This document shows positions 34,258 through 44,551 of a DNA stretch of 64,000 nucleotides, in pieces (within the stretch, counting starts at the first letter, position 1; each line of letters begins with the position of its first letter). The notes beneath the pieces are model-generated. The model searched no databases. It worked only from the letters and a program-made list of their open reading frames with translations, and was not told where the DNA came from. The stretch comes from Pseudomonas sediminis (lineage in GTDB: Bacteria > Pseudomonadota > Gammaproteobacteria > Pseudomonadales > Pseudomonadaceae). The stretch is from the NCBI RefSeq assembly GCF_002741105.1, contig NZ_NIQU01000002.1, positions 372,001-436,000 of the forward strand, read 5' to 3'. A program made the position numbers and the translations under genes.

Positions 34258-35082
34258 TTACAGGCTCATCACATCAAGGAAGCGCGGCGTGGCGCTGTCG
34301 TCGATCTTCAGGCTCTTGAAGTCGAACAGGTTGCGATCGGCCAGCTGCGAGGGGTGCACATTCTGCAGGGCGCGGAACATGATCTCGACGCGGCCCGGGC
34401 TCTTGCGCTCCCACTCCTGCAGCATCTCCTTGACCACCTGACGTTGCAGGTTCTCCTGCGAGCCGCAGAGGTTGCACGGGATGATTGGGAATTCCTTGAG
34501 CTGGCTGTAGGCCTCGATATCGGCCTCGGCGCAGTAGGCCAGCGGGCGGATCACCACGTTGCGGCCATCGTCGGACAGCAGCTTGGGTGGCATGGCCTTG
34601 AGCGTGCCGCCGTAGAACATGTTGAGGAAGAAGGTTTCCAGAATGTCGTCGCGGTGGTGCCCCAGCGCCATCTTGGTCGCGCCGATCTCATCGGCGTAGG
34701 TGTACAGCGTGCCGCGACGCAGACGCGAGCACAGCGAGCAGGTGGTCTTGCCCTCGGGAATCTTCTCCTTGACCACCGAGTAGGTGTCCTTCTCGATGAT
34801 GTGGTACGGCACGCCAACGGATTCCAGATAGGCCGGCAACACGTGCTCGGGGAAGCCGGGCTGCTTCTGATCCATGTTGACCGCGACGATCTCGAACTTG
34901 ATCGGCGCCACCTTCTGCAGATACAGCAGCACGTCGAGCATGGTGTAGCTATCCTTGCCGCCGGACAGGCAGACCATCACCTTGTCGCCATCCTCGATCA
35001 TGTTGAAATCGGTGATGGCCTCGCCGGCCAGGCGGCGAATGCGCTTCTGCAGTTTGTTCTGGTTGACCGAGAGGGTGCCCAT
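34258..35082 (-). CDS. ttcA: tRNA 2-thiocytidine(32) synthetase
   Basis: 274 residues from ATG at 35082 ([18 protein letters not shown]), the start that matches P. aeruginosa TtcA. It inserts sulfur at cytidine 32 of certain tRNAs, using an Fe-S cluster and ATP. The PP-loop '[16 protein letters not shown]' (~40) and the paired Cys motifs '[10 protein letters not shown]' and '[13 protein letters not shown]' are all intact. The product is cytoplasmic. It is divergent from the DnaJ-related gene. Confidence 0.96.
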   Translation of the reverse strand: MGTLSVNQNKLQKRIRRLAGEAITDFNMIEDGDKVMVCLSGGKDSYTMLDVLLYLQKVAPIKFEIVAVNMDQKQPGFPEHVLPAYLESVGVPYHIIEKDTYSVVKEKIPEGKTTCSLCSRLRRGTLYTYADEIGATKMALGHHRDDILETFFLNMFYGGTLKAMPPKLLSDDGRNVVIRPLAYCAEADIEAYSQLKEFPIIPCNLCGSQENLQRQVVKEMLQEWERKSPGRVEIMFRALQNVHPSQLADRNLFDFKSLKIDDSATPRFLDVMSL

Positions 35083-35183
35083 GGTGCGTCGAAATCCGAG
35101 GGAGTGGGAACGAAAGCGCGACATTTTACGCACAATGGCGCCGCGCCCCCACCCCACCGACAACTAAATGCTAGGCTGGGCCG

Positions 35184-35777
35184 ATGAACGACGACCTCGA
35201 CCCCGATCTGGACCTCGCCGAGCAGGTACTGCAACTGCTACAGGCAGCACCGGAAGGCATTGCCGAATACACCCTGATCCAGCAATTGAAAGATCGCCAC
35301 AGCGGTCATGTCCCCAATCTGCCCCTGGCCGACAAGCTGGTGCTGTTTCGCACTCATTTCCTGCTGTTCAACGCGCTTTATCGCCTGCGCGAGCAGCTAT
35401 GGCAGAAAAAGAGTCACCTGCTGCAGATCAGCCCGCTGTGTATACGTCTGCTGCCCTATCAGTCAGACAGTGCGGCGCTCAGTGAACGCGACGCCCTGCG
35501 TGACTACTATCTGGACATGAGCAACCTGCAGAGCACCGACGAACGCGACGTCGAGCGCTTGCTGACCAGCTTCTGGACGCGCATGCAAGGCGGCGAAGAG
35601 AAGCAGGCCGCACTCGAGTTGTTCGAACTGACCAATGAACGGACCCTCGACCTGCCACGAATCAAACTGCGCTACCGACAAATGGTCAGCGAGCATCATC
35701 CGGACCGAGGCGGCAGCACAGAGCGGCTGCAGTCGATAAACCTGGCCATGGAAATTCTTGAGCGCTATTACCACTGA
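35184..35777 (+). CDS. DnaJ-related protein with C-terminal J domain
   Basis: 197 residues. The N-terminal ~125 residues match the DnaJ-related domain of gamma-proteobacteria ('AEQVLQLLQAAPEGIAEYTLIQQLKDR', 'LFRTHFLLFNALYRLREQLW'). The C-terminal end is a J domain with the HPD tripeptide in 'MVSEHHPDRGGSTERLQSINLAMEILE', needed to stimulate DnaK. The J domain is at the C-terminus, unlike DnaJ. Probably a cochaperone of unknown client. Confidence 0.88.
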   Translation: MNDDLDPDLDLAEQVLQLLQAAPEGIAEYTLIQQLKDRHSGHVPNLPLADKLVLFRTHFLLFNALYRLREQLWQKKSHLLQISPLCIRLLPYQSDSAALSERDALRDYYLDMSNLQSTDERDVERLLTSFWTRMQGGEEKQAALELFELTNERTLDLPRIKLRYRQMVSEHHPDRGGSTERLQSINLAMEILERYYH

Positions 35778-35943
35778 CTTCTAGAGAGCGATTTGCTCTA
35801 AAGCCAGACACCACGCCTGCTCCAGGCCCTGCCTATACTGCGACATAAGGTCGCATAGATTTGGCCTGACACCCGGTGGCGCTGTACACGCGCCCCGGGC
35901 GTTCGCTGGGGGGCGACCGTCATAAGAAAAGGAGGTGTCTGGC

Positions 35944-36543
35944 ATGATCCACCACGTTTGGGGGCTCTTCACCCATCCCGATCAAGAATGGCAAGAAATC
36001 CGTGGCGAGGAAGAATCCATCAGCCACATGTACCTGACCCATGTGCTGATTCTTGCAGCAATTCCCGCTATTTCAGCCTACATCGGCACTACCCAGGTTG
36101 GCTGGGCGATTGGTGACCGAGCACCAGTAATGCTTACCGAAGGCAGTGCGATGGTGATGACCATCATGTCCTACCTGGCGATGCTCGCCGGGGTAGCCGT
36201 GATGGGCGCATTCATCCACTGGATGGCACGTACCTACGACGCCAATCCCAGCCTGACCCAGTGCATCGTATTCGCGGCTTACACCGCCACCCCACTGTTC
36301 ATCGGAGGTCTCGCAGCGCTCTATCCGCATCTGTGGCTGGGCATGGTCGTGGGCACGGTCGCGATCTGCTACACGGTTTATCTGCTCTATGTCGGCATAC
36401 CGACGTTCATGAACATTCCTGAAGATGAAGGCTTCATGTTCTCCAGCTCCGTACTGGCGGTCGGCCTGGTTGTGCTGGTAGCGATGATCGCCAGTTCGGT
36501 CATTCTCTGGGGCATGGGCGTCGGCCCGGTCTACACAAGCTGA
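35944..36543 (+). CDS. Yip1 family inner-membrane protein 1
   Basis: 199 residues from ATG at 35944, preceded by AAGGAGG; a GTG nine bases upstream is less likely because it lies within the ribosome-binding site. 'MIHHVWGLFTHPDQEWQEIRGEEESI' is the typical soluble N-terminus, followed by five or so membrane segments, including the conserved 'FAAYTATPLFIGGLAALYP'. Function unknown. It is followed by a terminator and then by a paralogue at 36676, indicating a tandem duplication. Confidence 0.85.
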   Translation: MIHHVWGLFTHPDQEWQEIRGEEESISHMYLTHVLILAAIPAISAYIGTTQVGWAIGDRAPVMLTEGSAMVMTIMSYLAMLAGVAVMGAFIHWMARTYDANPSLTQCIVFAAYTATPLFIGGLAALYPHLWLGMVVGTVAICYTVYLLYVGIPTFMNIPEDEGFMFSSSVLAVGLVVLVAMIASSVILWGMGVGPVYTS

Positions 36544-36565
36544 CAGCCGATAGTGACAAACCCAC

Positions 36566-36588
36566 AGGCCGCCCTCGGGCGGCCTTTT
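36566..36588 (+). terminator. Terminator between Yip1 paralogues
   Basis: 9-bp stem aggccgccc / gggcggcct with a 2-nt loop and a short T-run, 22 nt after the first Yip1 gene's stop. Confidence 0.85.
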
Positions 36589-36675
36589 CGTTGCCATGCC
36601 CCAGAAAATTTGGGTTGAACCCTACGCTGCAACGGCTGCCGGACATTTAAAGGCAGCCAAGCGGATGGTCACACC

Positions 36676-37338
36676 ATGTATGCGAACCTCTACACCCTTC
36701 TCACCCGCCCGGACCGCGCCTGGACGGCCATTCGCCAGGACGAGGAATGCAACAGCGCCAGCTACCTGCCCTACCTATTGCTTTTCAGCCTGCTACCAGC
36801 AGTTTGCCTGTTCATCGGCACCCATTGGGTCGGCTGGAGCCTGGTAGACGACGAACGTATCCGCCTGGAGTTCGCAAGCGCATTGCAGTTGAGCGTGTTG
36901 CTGTATCTGGCGGCGCTGGTCGGTGTGTTCATCATGGGCTACTTCCTGCGCTACATATCGCGTACCTTCGAGGCCAGGCCCACGTTCAACCAGTGCATCG
37001 GTTTCATCGCCTACGCCTGTACGCCCTTCTTTATCGCCGGGATCGCCGCGCTCTACCCCACGCGCTGGCTGGCAATAAGCGTCCTGCTACTAGCCTGCGC
37101 CCATGCCGCCTACCTGATTTATGTCGGGCTGCCACGCTTCATGCGCATCGACAATCAGCAGGGTTTCCTTTACGCCTCCTCGATGATTGGCGTGGGGCTG
37201 CTGGTGATCGTCACCATTCTGGTCAGCATGATTCTGTTCTGGTCTTACACCCTCGAGCCGGACTACCAGCGAACAGTCGATGAAGACCAGAGCCGCGGCA
37301 CGCAGCAGGAGCGCATGCAGGCGCCAGGAGACGAGTGA
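36676..37338 (+). CDS. Yip1 family inner-membrane protein 2
   Basis: 220 residues. It shares the pattern of the first copy: 'YTLLTRPDRAWTAIRQDEECNSASYL', then membrane segments with 'NQCIGFIAYACTPFFIAGIAALYPTRW'. The C-terminus is longer, hydrophilic and acidic (~190-220). Function unknown. It has its own upstream region after the terminator of the first copy. Confidence 0.85.
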   Translation: MYANLYTLLTRPDRAWTAIRQDEECNSASYLPYLLLFSLLPAVCLFIGTHWVGWSLVDDERIRLEFASALQLSVLLYLAALVGVFIMGYFLRYISRTFEARPTFNQCIGFIAYACTPFFIAGIAALYPTRWLAISVLLLACAHAAYLIYVGLPRFMRIDNQQGFLYASSMIGVGLLVIVTILVSMILFWSYTLEPDYQRTVDEDQSRGTQQERMQAPGDE

Positions 37339-37399
37339 TACCTGCGCTGTCTGCTGGCTTGCGGCATAATTCACGCTCAGCCTGCACCAGCGCCTGTCC

Positions 37400-37894
37400 A
37401 TGCCCGAACAGATTCATGCCCGCGTCGAAGCCTGCTATCAGCAGGCCGAAACCTTCTTCAAGCAACGCTTTGCCCGCCCCGAAATCAGCTTCAAGCTGCG
37501 TGGGCAGAAGGCAGGAGTCGCTCACCTCACGGAAAACAAGCTGCGCTTCAACCTGCAGCTGTACCGCGCCAACCATGAGGATTTCCTGCGTCAGACCGTG
37601 CCTCACGAAGTCGCTCACATGGTCGCCCACCAGCTATTCGGCCCGCGCATCCAGCCGCATGGTGAGGAGTGGCAATTGATCATGCGCGGCGTCTACGAAC
37701 TGCCGCCACATCGCTGCCACAGCTATGAAGTTGAACGGCGCAAGGTCTGTCGCTTCATCTATCGTTGTAGCTGCGCGGACGGTGAATTTCCCTTCTCCGC
37801 CCAGCGTCACGCTCTGGTCGCCAAAGGCCGCCGCTACTACTGCCGGCGCTGCAAGGTGACGCTGACCTTTAGCGGTGAGCAGCGCCAGGAGTGA
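37400..37894 (+). CDS. sprT: SprT family zinc metalloprotease-like protein
   Basis: 164 residues. The zinc-protease helix 'TVPHEVAHMVAHQLFG' (~75) holds the HExxH and third-ligand His. A C-terminal zinc ribbon has paired Cys in 'YRCSCADGEF' and 'YYCRRCKVTL'. The domain order matches SprT/Spartan-like proteins; the bacterial function is not well defined. It is single, with short gaps on both sides. Confidence 0.92.
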   Translation: MPEQIHARVEACYQQAETFFKQRFARPEISFKLRGQKAGVAHLTENKLRFNLQLYRANHEDFLRQTVPHEVAHMVAHQLFGPRIQPHGEEWQLIMRGVYELPPHRCHSYEVERRKVCRFIYRCSCADGEFPFSAQRHALVAKGRRYYCRRCKVTLTFSGEQRQE

Positions 37895-37930
37895 CTCTGC
37901 GCAACTGACCTGACTGTACGATTACACCTC

Positions 37931-39367
37931 TCAAGCACGCGGCAGGTTCACTCGGATGCTGTAACTGCCGCCCTCGTCACCATGCTGTATATCGCCACCC
38001 AGGGCATGCGCCATGGCTCTTGCCGCAGCCAGTGGCTTGCTGCTTTGCGGGCGCGAAGGCAACACCAACTTCACTTGAACCGGGCTCTCGTCGATCATCA
38101 CCAGACTGAGCTGGCTGCCCATCGGGCAGGCCTGGTGGGCATGCCTGAGCACCCGATAGAACAATGCATGACACAGGCCACTATCAGCGAGCACGGTGGC
38201 GCTGCTGCCGAGCGCGGTTTCCAGTTGAATGTCCACACCCTGATCGCCATAACGCTGGCGCAGCTCAGCGATAAGCTCGCGCAGCAGTGGGTTGAGGCGG
38301 ATGCTCTCCGGCTGCAACTCACGCTGCCCAGCACCCAATGACAGCTGCTCGCTGGCGATGTCGAGCAACTCCTTCATCTGCTGCATGCTCTGCGCGGCGC
38401 GCTGCACCTCTTGTACCTGAACGGGAGTCAGGCCCGAGCGCGCCAGCGCCCGCAGCACCTCGCCGCTTTCATTGAGCGGTTGTTGCAGTTCATGTTTGAC
38501 CAGGTGCAGCATGTCCGCGCGCAAGGCAGCCAACTCCAGCAACTGATCCAGATCGGCCTGCAACTGCCGACGATGCTCGACATGCCGCATCAGGTTGCGC
38601 ACGCGTATGCGTAACAAGGCCGGATCGATGGGCTTGAACACATAATCCACCGCCCCATGCGACAGACCGTGCTCACGGGAGCGCTCATCGTTAAGGGCAG
38701 TGACGAAAATGATCGGAATATGTTCGGAGGCGTGATGCTGACGCAGCCGGCGGGCCACCTCGAAACCGTCCATGTCCGGCATCATGACGTCCAGCAGAAT
38801 GAGATCCGGTGGATTGTCGGAATGACAGATGGAGATGGCTTTCTCTCCGTTGTGCGCCAGCTTGACCTTGAACTGATCACGAAACAGCCCGGCAAGCAGC
38901 TGCAGATTCTCCGGCGTGTCATCCACCACCAGGATGCTCGCCCGCTCCTCGCCCTCGGCCTGGGTGCTCGAACGAGCCGGCAAATCATCACTCTGCAAGG
39001 AGCGTTGAATGCGTTCCAGAAGGCGCTGAGTGGTAAAAGGCTTGACCAGCAGATCACGGATTCCCAGTTGAATGGCGCGCTGCACATCCTGCCGTTGCAT
39101 GGCGCTGGACATCAGCACAAAAGGGATTTCAGCGAGCCGCTCATCACTGCGCATGCGTTCGAACAGGGTCAGGCCAGTGGAGCCGTTGAGGTTCTGCTCG
39201 CTGAGCACCAGCGATATGGGCTTGTGCTGCAACAGCTGGACCGCTGCATTCACGTCGTTGGCCTGCAAGACCTGAGAGAAGCCCTGGCGCTGCAGCTCCT
39301 CGACCAGCGCCCGAGTCAGCGCCGGATCACTGTCGACGACCAGCAAGGTAGAGTCTTGAACTGACAT
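37931..39367 (-). CDS. Double-receiver protein with degenerate kinase module
   Basis: 478 residues from ATG at 39367 (MSVQDSTLLVVDSDPA), with GAGG 8 nt upstream. REC1 (~1-120) keeps the acid pocket (D12, D14) and Lys109, but the phospho-acceptor position is Glu57 ('LVLSEQNLNG'), so it cannot be phosphorylated normally and may mimic the active state. REC2 (~145-260) is canonical with Asp193 in 'LLDVMMPDMDG'. A HisKA-like helix follows with His292 ('LVKHELQQPLNE'), then a region resembling HATPase without clear N, G1 or G2 boxes. It likely acts as an adaptor in the phosphorelay with the kinase next door (145 nt upstream). Confidence 0.82.
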   Translation of the reverse strand: MSVQDSTLLVVDSDPALTRALVEELQRQGFSQVLQANDVNAAVQLLQHKPISLVLSEQNLNGSTGLTLFERMRSDERLAEIPFVLMSSAMQRQDVQRAIQLGIRDLLVKPFTTQRLLERIQRSLQSDDLPARSSTQAEGEERASILVVDDTPENLQLLAGLFRDQFKVKLAHNGEKAISICHSDNPPDLILLDVMMPDMDGFEVARRLRQHHASEHIPIIFVTALNDERSREHGLSHGAVDYVFKPIDPALLRIRVRNLMRHVEHRRQLQADLDQLLELAALRADMLHLVKHELQQPLNESGEVLRALARSGLTPVQVQEVQRAAQSMQQMKELLDIASEQLSLGAGQRELQPESIRLNPLLRELIAELRQRYGDQGVDIQLETALGSSATVLADSGLCHALFYRVLRHAHQACPMGSQLSLVMIDESPVQVKLVLPSRPQSSKPLAAARAMAHALGGDIQHGDEGGSYSIRVNLPRA

Positions 39368-39511
39368 GTTGAGGCACCTCCATTCATGCTGGCGGCCGCA
39401 GCGATGTAATGCACGGCCGTTGATTGGGTTTAAGCATCTGATTGTCACGCTTGGCATCAATAGCGGTCATGACCTGGCCTGCGGGTGTATCTATCTCTGT
39501 CGGATCGTTCA

Positions 39512-42500
39512 TCAGGCCGCGCCTTCGTTCAGCGCCGGATTGCCCTGTATGGCGATACGCAGAGCGGCCAGGGCATCGTCCAGAATGTAGCTGTTGATCG
39601 CCCGCTCCAGCGCCACGAAGTCAGCGCCCAGGGCGGCCTTGAAAGACGCTGCCTCCTGTTCGAACAGCTCGATGGCATCGGAATCATCATCACTGAGCAG
39701 AAGCTCCAGCCGGGTAACCAGCAGACGTATCCGTGGCCAGTCGATATCACCCTGGGCAGCCTCTGTCAGCGCTTGCGCGGGTAGTACCCGCAGCACACAG
39801 TCGATCAACTCGGCACAGTGCTCAGCCAGCGCACCGAGCTGGGCGTCGAAACTGGCGTCAGGCTGCCCCAGCTTCAGTGCATCCTCCAGCCGTCCTGCCT
39901 GGTTGGCCAACGCTTCGGCACCGATGGTTGCCGCGGTGCCCTTGAGGGTGTGAAGCGCGCGCACAGCGTCTTCAATCAGTCCTTCGGCAAGTGCGATACG
40001 CGTCGTTTCTACGGCACCAGCTTGGCCCTGCACGAATTTACGCAACAGCGCCTCATAAGCCGGACGCTTGTTGAGCACACGACGCAGGCCGGCCTGCACA
40101 TCCACGCCAGCGATATCAGGGAAAGCCGCTTCAGGCAGTTGCACCGGGGGCAGGGCCGCCTGTACTGCCACGGAAGTTTCAGTTGCAGGCAACCATCGCA
40201 ACAACAGCGCGAACAGCTCGTCCGGGTCGATGGGCTTGGCCAGGTGCGCATTCATCCCGGCGGCCAGGCACTGCTCGCGATCACTGATCATGGCGTTGGC
40301 GGTCATCGCTAACACCGGCAGATCACGCCAACGTGGATTGCTACGAATCTGCCGGGTGGCAGTGAGACCATCCATGACAGGCATCTGTACATCCATCAAC
40401 ACAAGCTGATAGTCGCCAGCCGCGAGCCTATCCAGCGCCACCTGGCCGTTCTCGGCAACGGTGACACGCATTCTAGCGGCCTCCAGCAGATCGCGACCGA
40501 CTTGCTGGTTCAGTTCATTGTCGTCGACCAGCAGCACCGATACATCGCGCAAGGCTCCCAGGTCATTCACGCTGACCTTGCTCACCGAACGTAGCGGCAT
40601 CTCGGTAGCCGTGCTGCCACCCAACGCCCGAATCGCCGCATCGAACAGCAATGAAGGGCTGACCGGCTTGACCAGCAATAACGGGATACCCGCCTGCTCG
40701 GCCTCGTGGAACACTTCCTCGCGGCCATAGGCGGTGACGATCACCGGCTGCGGCGCTGGCTCGAGCAAGGCCAGCCGTCGACAGGTTTCCAGGCCGTCGA
40801 TACCTGGCATACGCCAATCGACGAAGGCGGCCTCGAACGGCTCACCATCGGCACACGCCCGCGCAGCCAGCTCCAGCGCCTGCTCCCCGTTTTCGGCCTC
40901 TACTACCCTGAAACTCATCGAGCGCAGCAAACTTGAGTGGATATGCAACGCCTGCGGATTGTCATCGACCACCAGCACCCGACGGTTGCGCAGATCCGGG
41001 CTGGGCAGCAGCGCCGGCATCGGTTTCTCGGTCGCGACGCCCAAACAGGCGGTGAACCAGAAGGTACTGCCCTGCCCCAGTACGCTTTCGACACCCACTT
41101 CACCCTGCATCAGCCCGGCCAGCCTGCGCGAGATAGCAAGCCCCAGGCCGGTACCGCCATATTTTCGCGTGGTGGAACTGTCGGCCTGCTGGAATGATTG
41201 GAACAACCTTGCCTGCTGCTCCGGCGACAGGCCGATACCGGAGTCCTCGACGGCAAACCGCACTTGGATGCTCTGCTCGTCCTGCTCCAGCAGTTGGGCA
41301 CGAATCACGATCCCGCCGCGCTCGGTGAACTTCACCGCATTATTGGCGTAATTGATCAGGATCTGTCCCAGACGCAGCGGGTCGCCGACCAGGCTGGTCG
41401 GCAAGGCAGGGTCGATATCGAAAATCAGCTCCAGGTCCTTGCTCGCGCATTTCTCGCCGATCAGGCTGGCCATGTTCTCTAGCACGGCCTGCAACTCGAA
41501 AGGCACGGATTCCACATCCAGCTTGCCGGCTTCGATCTTGCTCAGATCGAGAATGTCATTGATCAAGCTCAGCAGGTGCTGACCGGAGCGTTGAACCTTC
41601 TCGACGTAATCGCGCTGCTTGGCGTTCAGAGCGGTGCCGAGCAACAGGTGACTCATGCCGATCACCGCATTCATCGGGGTGCGTATCTCATGGCTCATAT
41701 TGGCCAGGAAGTCGGACTTGAGCTGGGAAGCACTCTCGGCCTTGGCCCGTGCGACCTGTAGCTCTTCCTCATGCTCGAGCAGGGCCTGGTTGGCCTCGGC
41801 CAGTTCCTGTGTGCGCTGCTGCACGCGCCCTTCCAGCACTTCCTCGTTCTCCTGCAGGGCATCTACCAGCCGGCCCTGTGCAGCAAGCAACTCGCGCTGA
41901 GCGCGCACACGCTGACGCGACTGGCGCAACATGGCCAAGCCAAAGAAGAACGTCAGCACACCTTGGAATAAAGTCAGCGCGGTAGTCACCACCACCTGAT
42001 GGCGAAACTCGCCGTTACGCTCATCCACCGCTTGGGCGGCCAATTGCGCCGAGCTGTAGACCAGCTCCTGGATATCGTCCTGCAGCGCCTGCAGCTGTTC
42101 GCGCAGTTGCACCGCATTCAGCGGTTTGCTCTGTCGGGCGAATGCGTCCAGCGCTTGATCGCTCTCGTCAATGAACGCCTCGATGGCCTGCAGCGTGTGT
42201 TGATAGACCGGCTCCTGGCCCATGAGGCGCATGGCCGAGTCCGTCTTGATGGTGGTGATACGGCTGACGAAAATGTCATAGCGCAAGCGCAATTCATCGA
42301 TGCCGATACTGCCCTGTTTGTCCGATGAATGATTACGACGCGGCACCACAGGATCGAGGATATAGGTGTGCAGTGCGTGGTCGAGGCGTTGATATTCCGT
42401 GCCCAACTGGGCGAAGGCCCAGAGCGCGTTGTCATCGCCGCTGCGCATCACCTCGCTCAGGCTGCGGTACTGGTGCACGAGAATGGCGCCGATCGCCAGG

Positions 42501-42553
42501 TACAGAACTACCAAGCCAGCGACCAGCACCCACAGCAGACGAAACCTGCGCAT
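39512..42553 (-). CDS. Hybrid sensor kinase with two receivers and HPt
   Basis: 1013 residues. TM1 (~5-27) and TM2 (~190-209) flank a helical periplasmic sensor. A coiled-coil linker (~215-280), HisKA with His ~288 in '[12 protein letters not shown]', HATPase with 'NYANNAVKF', 'DSGIGL' and 'GTGLGLAI', REC1 (~525-645, Asp in '[13 protein letters not shown]'), REC2 (~672-790, Asp in '[13 protein letters not shown]') and HPt (~820-925, His ~868 in '[13 protein letters not shown]') follow. A full internal phosphorelay is present. The upstream gene, ending 2 nt away, encodes a periplasmic molybdopterin-fold protein and probably contributes to sensing. The natural recipient is the neighbouring double-receiver protein. 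Confidence 0.93.
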   Translation of the reverse strand: MRRFRLLWVLVAGLVVLYLAIGAILVHQYRSLSEVMRSGDDNALWAFAQLGTEYQRLDHALHTYILDPVVPRRNHSSDKQGSIGIDELRLRYDIFVSRITTIKTDSAMRLMGQEPVYQHTLQAIEAFIDESDQALDAFARQSKPLNAVQLREQLQALQDDIQELVYSSAQLAAQAVDERNGEFRHQVVVTTALTLFQGVLTFFFGLAMLRQSRQRVRAQRELLAAQGRLVDALQENEEVLEGRVQQRTQELAEANQALLEHEEELQVARAKAESASQLKSDFLANMSHEIRTPMNAVIGMSHLLLGTALNAKQRDYVEKVQRSGQHLLSLINDILDLSKIEAGKLDVESVPFELQAVLENMASLIGEKCASKDLELIFDIDPALPTSLVGDPLRLGQILINYANNAVKFTERGGIVIRAQLLEQDEQSIQVRFAVEDSGIGLSPEQQARLFQSFQQADSSTTRKYGGTGLGLAISRRLAGLMQGEVGVESVLGQGSTFWFTACLGVATEKPMPALLPSPDLRNRRVLVVDDNPQALHIHSSLLRSMSFRVVEAENGEQALELAARACADGEPFEAAFVDWRMPGIDGLETCRRLALLEPAPQPVIVTAYGREEVFHEAEQAGIPLLLVKPVSPSLLFDAAIRALGGSTATEMPLRSVSKVSVNDLGALRDVSVLLVDDNELNQQVGRDLLEAARMRVTVAENGQVALDRLAAGDYQLVLMDVQMPVMDGLTATRQIRSNPRWRDLPVLAMTANAMISDREQCLAAGMNAHLAKPIDPDELFALLLRWLPATETSVAVQAALPPVQLPEAAFPDIAGVDVQAGLRRVLNKRPAYEALLRKFVQGQAGAVETTRIALAEGLIEDAVRALHTLKGTAATIGAEALANQAGRLEDALKLGQPDASFDAQLGALAEHCAELIDCVLRVLPAQALTEAAQGDIDWPRIRLLVTRLELLLSDDDSDAIELFEQEAASFKAALGADFVALERAINSYILDDALAALRIAIQGNPALNEGAA

Positions 42554-42555
42554 GC

Positions 42556-43065
42556 TTACTTGATCTGCAGCGAACGTAATTGCCAGGCTGAGCGGTTGTA
42601 GTACGTCGCAGCCTGCAACTCGGCCTTGCTGTCGAAGGGATAAACCAGGAACAGCGGGCCCTTCTCACGCACCGACATGGCTTGCCCATTCATCGTCGTG
42701 GCGACGATCAAGTCGTATTTGATGGCGTCCTGAAAGGGGATCTCGGTGCGGTAGTCATTCAGTGCGACAGCAGACATGCTTTCGCCCTTGGCCCCGGCAG
42801 CAGCCAGTACGTCACGCAGCAACGGCCCGCTGAAGGTAACCGGATCGTTGTACCAGGGCGTTTGCGTGGTGAAGCTGTGCTGCTCGAACGCATGCAGCAT
42901 GGACATATCGAAATGCGCCTGCTGCAGGTTGTTGGGTTGACTAACCGCGCCGGTGATACGCAGGATCACTGGGCCGCTGGGCTTGTCGAGCGCATGACTG
43001 AGGCCGGAGAACAGCAGCGAGGCGACGAAGACCAGCACTTGCAGGCGATGGCTGTTGATAGACAC
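42556..43065 (-). CDS. Periplasmic molybdopterin-oxidoreductase-fold protein
   Basis: 169 residues with a GTG start and GAGGAG 7 nt upstream. A signal peptide ends near '[10 protein letters not shown]'. '[15 protein letters not shown]' and '[71 protein letters not shown]' match the small single-domain oxidoreductase molybdopterin-binding family. The Cys that ligates Mo in sulfite-oxidase-type enzymes is not seen; no Cys remains in the mature protein, so it probably binds a ligand rather than catalyses. The 2-nt gap to the kinase gene argues for a sensor-accessory role. Confidence 0.78.
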   Translation of the reverse strand: MSINSHRLQVLVFVASLLFSGLSHALDKPSGPVILRITGAVSQPNNLQQAHFDMSMLHAFEQHSFTTQTPWYNDPVTFSGPLLRDVLAAAGAKGESMSAVALNDYRTEIPFQDAIKYDLIVATTMNGQAMSVREKGPLFLVYPFDSKAELQAATYYNRSAWQLRSLQIK

Positions 43066-43289
43066 GGGCGGCTCCTCTCATATCCATTATTCGGAGTACG
43101 CACGAAAGACCGTCAATCTCTTCCATGGCCGTCCACCCCACGCGTAAACGGGTCGGTGAATGGCGTAGAACAAATTCTTGATCAGCTCGAGCGTCGGCAG
43201 TCCTGAATTAATGCCTGAGATTGAAGGCTAGCACCAGTCAATTCGCGACTAATTTGACGTCAACGAAACATCTCCATCTCTTACGACGC

Positions 43290-44471
43290 TCAAACCGTCA
43301 CCCTGGCAGCCTTGAGCTGAGCGATACGTTCGGCGTCGTAACCCAGCTCAGCCAGCACCTCGGCGGTATGCGCGCCAACCGTCGCACCGACATGCCGCGG
43401 TGGCGGTAGCCCTTCGGAGAACTTCAGTGGGCAGGCCAGTTGCGACTGCGCCGGTAATCCTTCGCGCGGCACCTTCACCACCAGACCACGCGCCTTGACC
43501 TGCGGGTGCTCGACCGCCTCGGCCAGCGGCAACATCGGCTCGACGCAAGCATCCAGCTCGGCGAACACCGCGCACCATTGCGCGAAATCGCGCTTCTCGA
43601 ACTCGATCTCGATCTCGCGCTTGAGCGCGCGCTGGTCCTCGGGCTTTTGTGACAAACCACGCGCCGCTAACTCGGGGCGGCCGATGGCGGCGCAGAACTG
43701 CTGCATGAACTGCGGCTCAAGGCTGCCAACGGAGAACCAACGACCGTCGCGGGTACGGTAGTAGTCGTAAAAGCTGCCGCCATTGAGCGCCTGGTTTTCC
43801 ATGTCAGGCTCGACGCCGGCACCCAGGTAGCCAGCCCCTGCCATGCCGTGCAGGCTGAACGCGCAGTCGGTCATGCTCACGTCGACCTGCTGTCCCAGGC
43901 CGGTAACCTGGCGCTGCACCACCGCCGCGAGCAAGCCGATCACGCCATGCAGCGAGCCACCTGCCAGGTCGGCCAACTGCACGCCAAGCGGTAACGGGCC
44001 ACTGTCGCGGCGCCCTGTATAGCTGGCGATGCCGGCTAAGGCCAGGTAGTTGATGTCATGCCCGGCACGGTCACGGTACGGCCCGCTCTGGCCGTAACCG
44101 GTGATCGACACGTAGATCAGCCGCGGGTTAATCGCCTTGAGCGCCTCGTAACCGACGCCCAGCTTGTCCATCACACCGGGGCGAAACTGCTCGAGCACGA
44201 TGTCGTACTCGCCAACCAGTTGCTTGACCACCTCAACGGCCTCTGGCCGCTTAAGGTCCAGGGCGATGCTGCGCTTGTTGCGGTTAAGGTAGGCATGACT
44301 GGTGGAGGTTCCGCCATCGTGCGGCGGCAGCACGCGTACCAGATCCATGCGCGTGGGCGACTCCACCCGCAGCACCTCGGCGCCCATGTCGGCCAGCAGC
44401 AACGAGGCGAACGGCCCAGGCAGCAGCGTGGAAAAATCGAGAACCTTCAGTGATGACAACGGGCCAGACAT
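43290..44471 (-). CDS. CaiB/BaiF family, alpha-methylacyl-CoA racemase type
   Basis: 393 residues. 'LKVLDFSTLLPGPFASLLLADMGAEVLRVE' is the N-terminal signature of family III CoA-transferases. 'GYGQSGPYRDRAGHDINYLALAG' contains the adjacent His-Asp typical of alpha-methylacyl-CoA racemases rather than CoA-transferases. The racemase interconverts (2R)- and (2S)-methylacyl-CoA so branched chains can enter beta-oxidation. It is the last gene of a three-gene minus-strand group with an acyl-CoA ligase and a dehydrogenase, which supports branched-chain or sterol/terpenoid side-chain catabolism. Confidence 0.85.
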   Translation of the reverse strand: MSGPLSSLKVLDFSTLLPGPFASLLLADMGAEVLRVESPTRMDLVRVLPPHDGGTSTSHAYLNRNKRSIALDLKRPEAVEVVKQLVGEYDIVLEQFRPGVMDKLGVGYEALKAINPRLIYVSITGYGQSGPYRDRAGHDINYLALAGIASYTGRRDSGPLPLGVQLADLAGGSLHGVIGLLAAVVQRQVTGLGQQVDVSMTDCAFSLHGMAGAGYLGAGVEPDMENQALNGGSFYDYYRTRDGRWFSVGSLEPQFMQQFCAAIGRPELAARGLSQKPEDQRALKREIEIEFEKRDFAQWCAVFAELDACVEPMLPLAEAVEHPQVKARGLVVKVPREGLPAQSQLACPLKFSEGLPPPRHVGATVGAHTAEVLAELGYDAERIAQLKAARVTV

Positions 44472-44500
44472 GGTGACTCCAGATTGGCGTGTTCGAGGTA

Positions 44501-44547
44501 GCCCGGATGCAACCTGGGATGACGCTTACCGGTTTGCACCCAGACGA
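44501..44547. repeat. REP-like palindrome (gtagcccggatgcaacctggg)
   Basis: Begins gtagcccggatgcaacctgg and ends ttaccggtttgcaccca, a diverged relative of the element at 12445, in the gap between the ligase and the racemase-type gene. Confidence 0.5.
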
Positions 44548-44551
44548 TGAA

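Noticed and set aside
43290..44471. Plain CoA-transferase identity for the CaiB/BaiF gene
   Set aside because: The His-Asp pair in GHDINYLALAG favours the alpha-methylacyl-CoA racemase branch, though assay would be needed.
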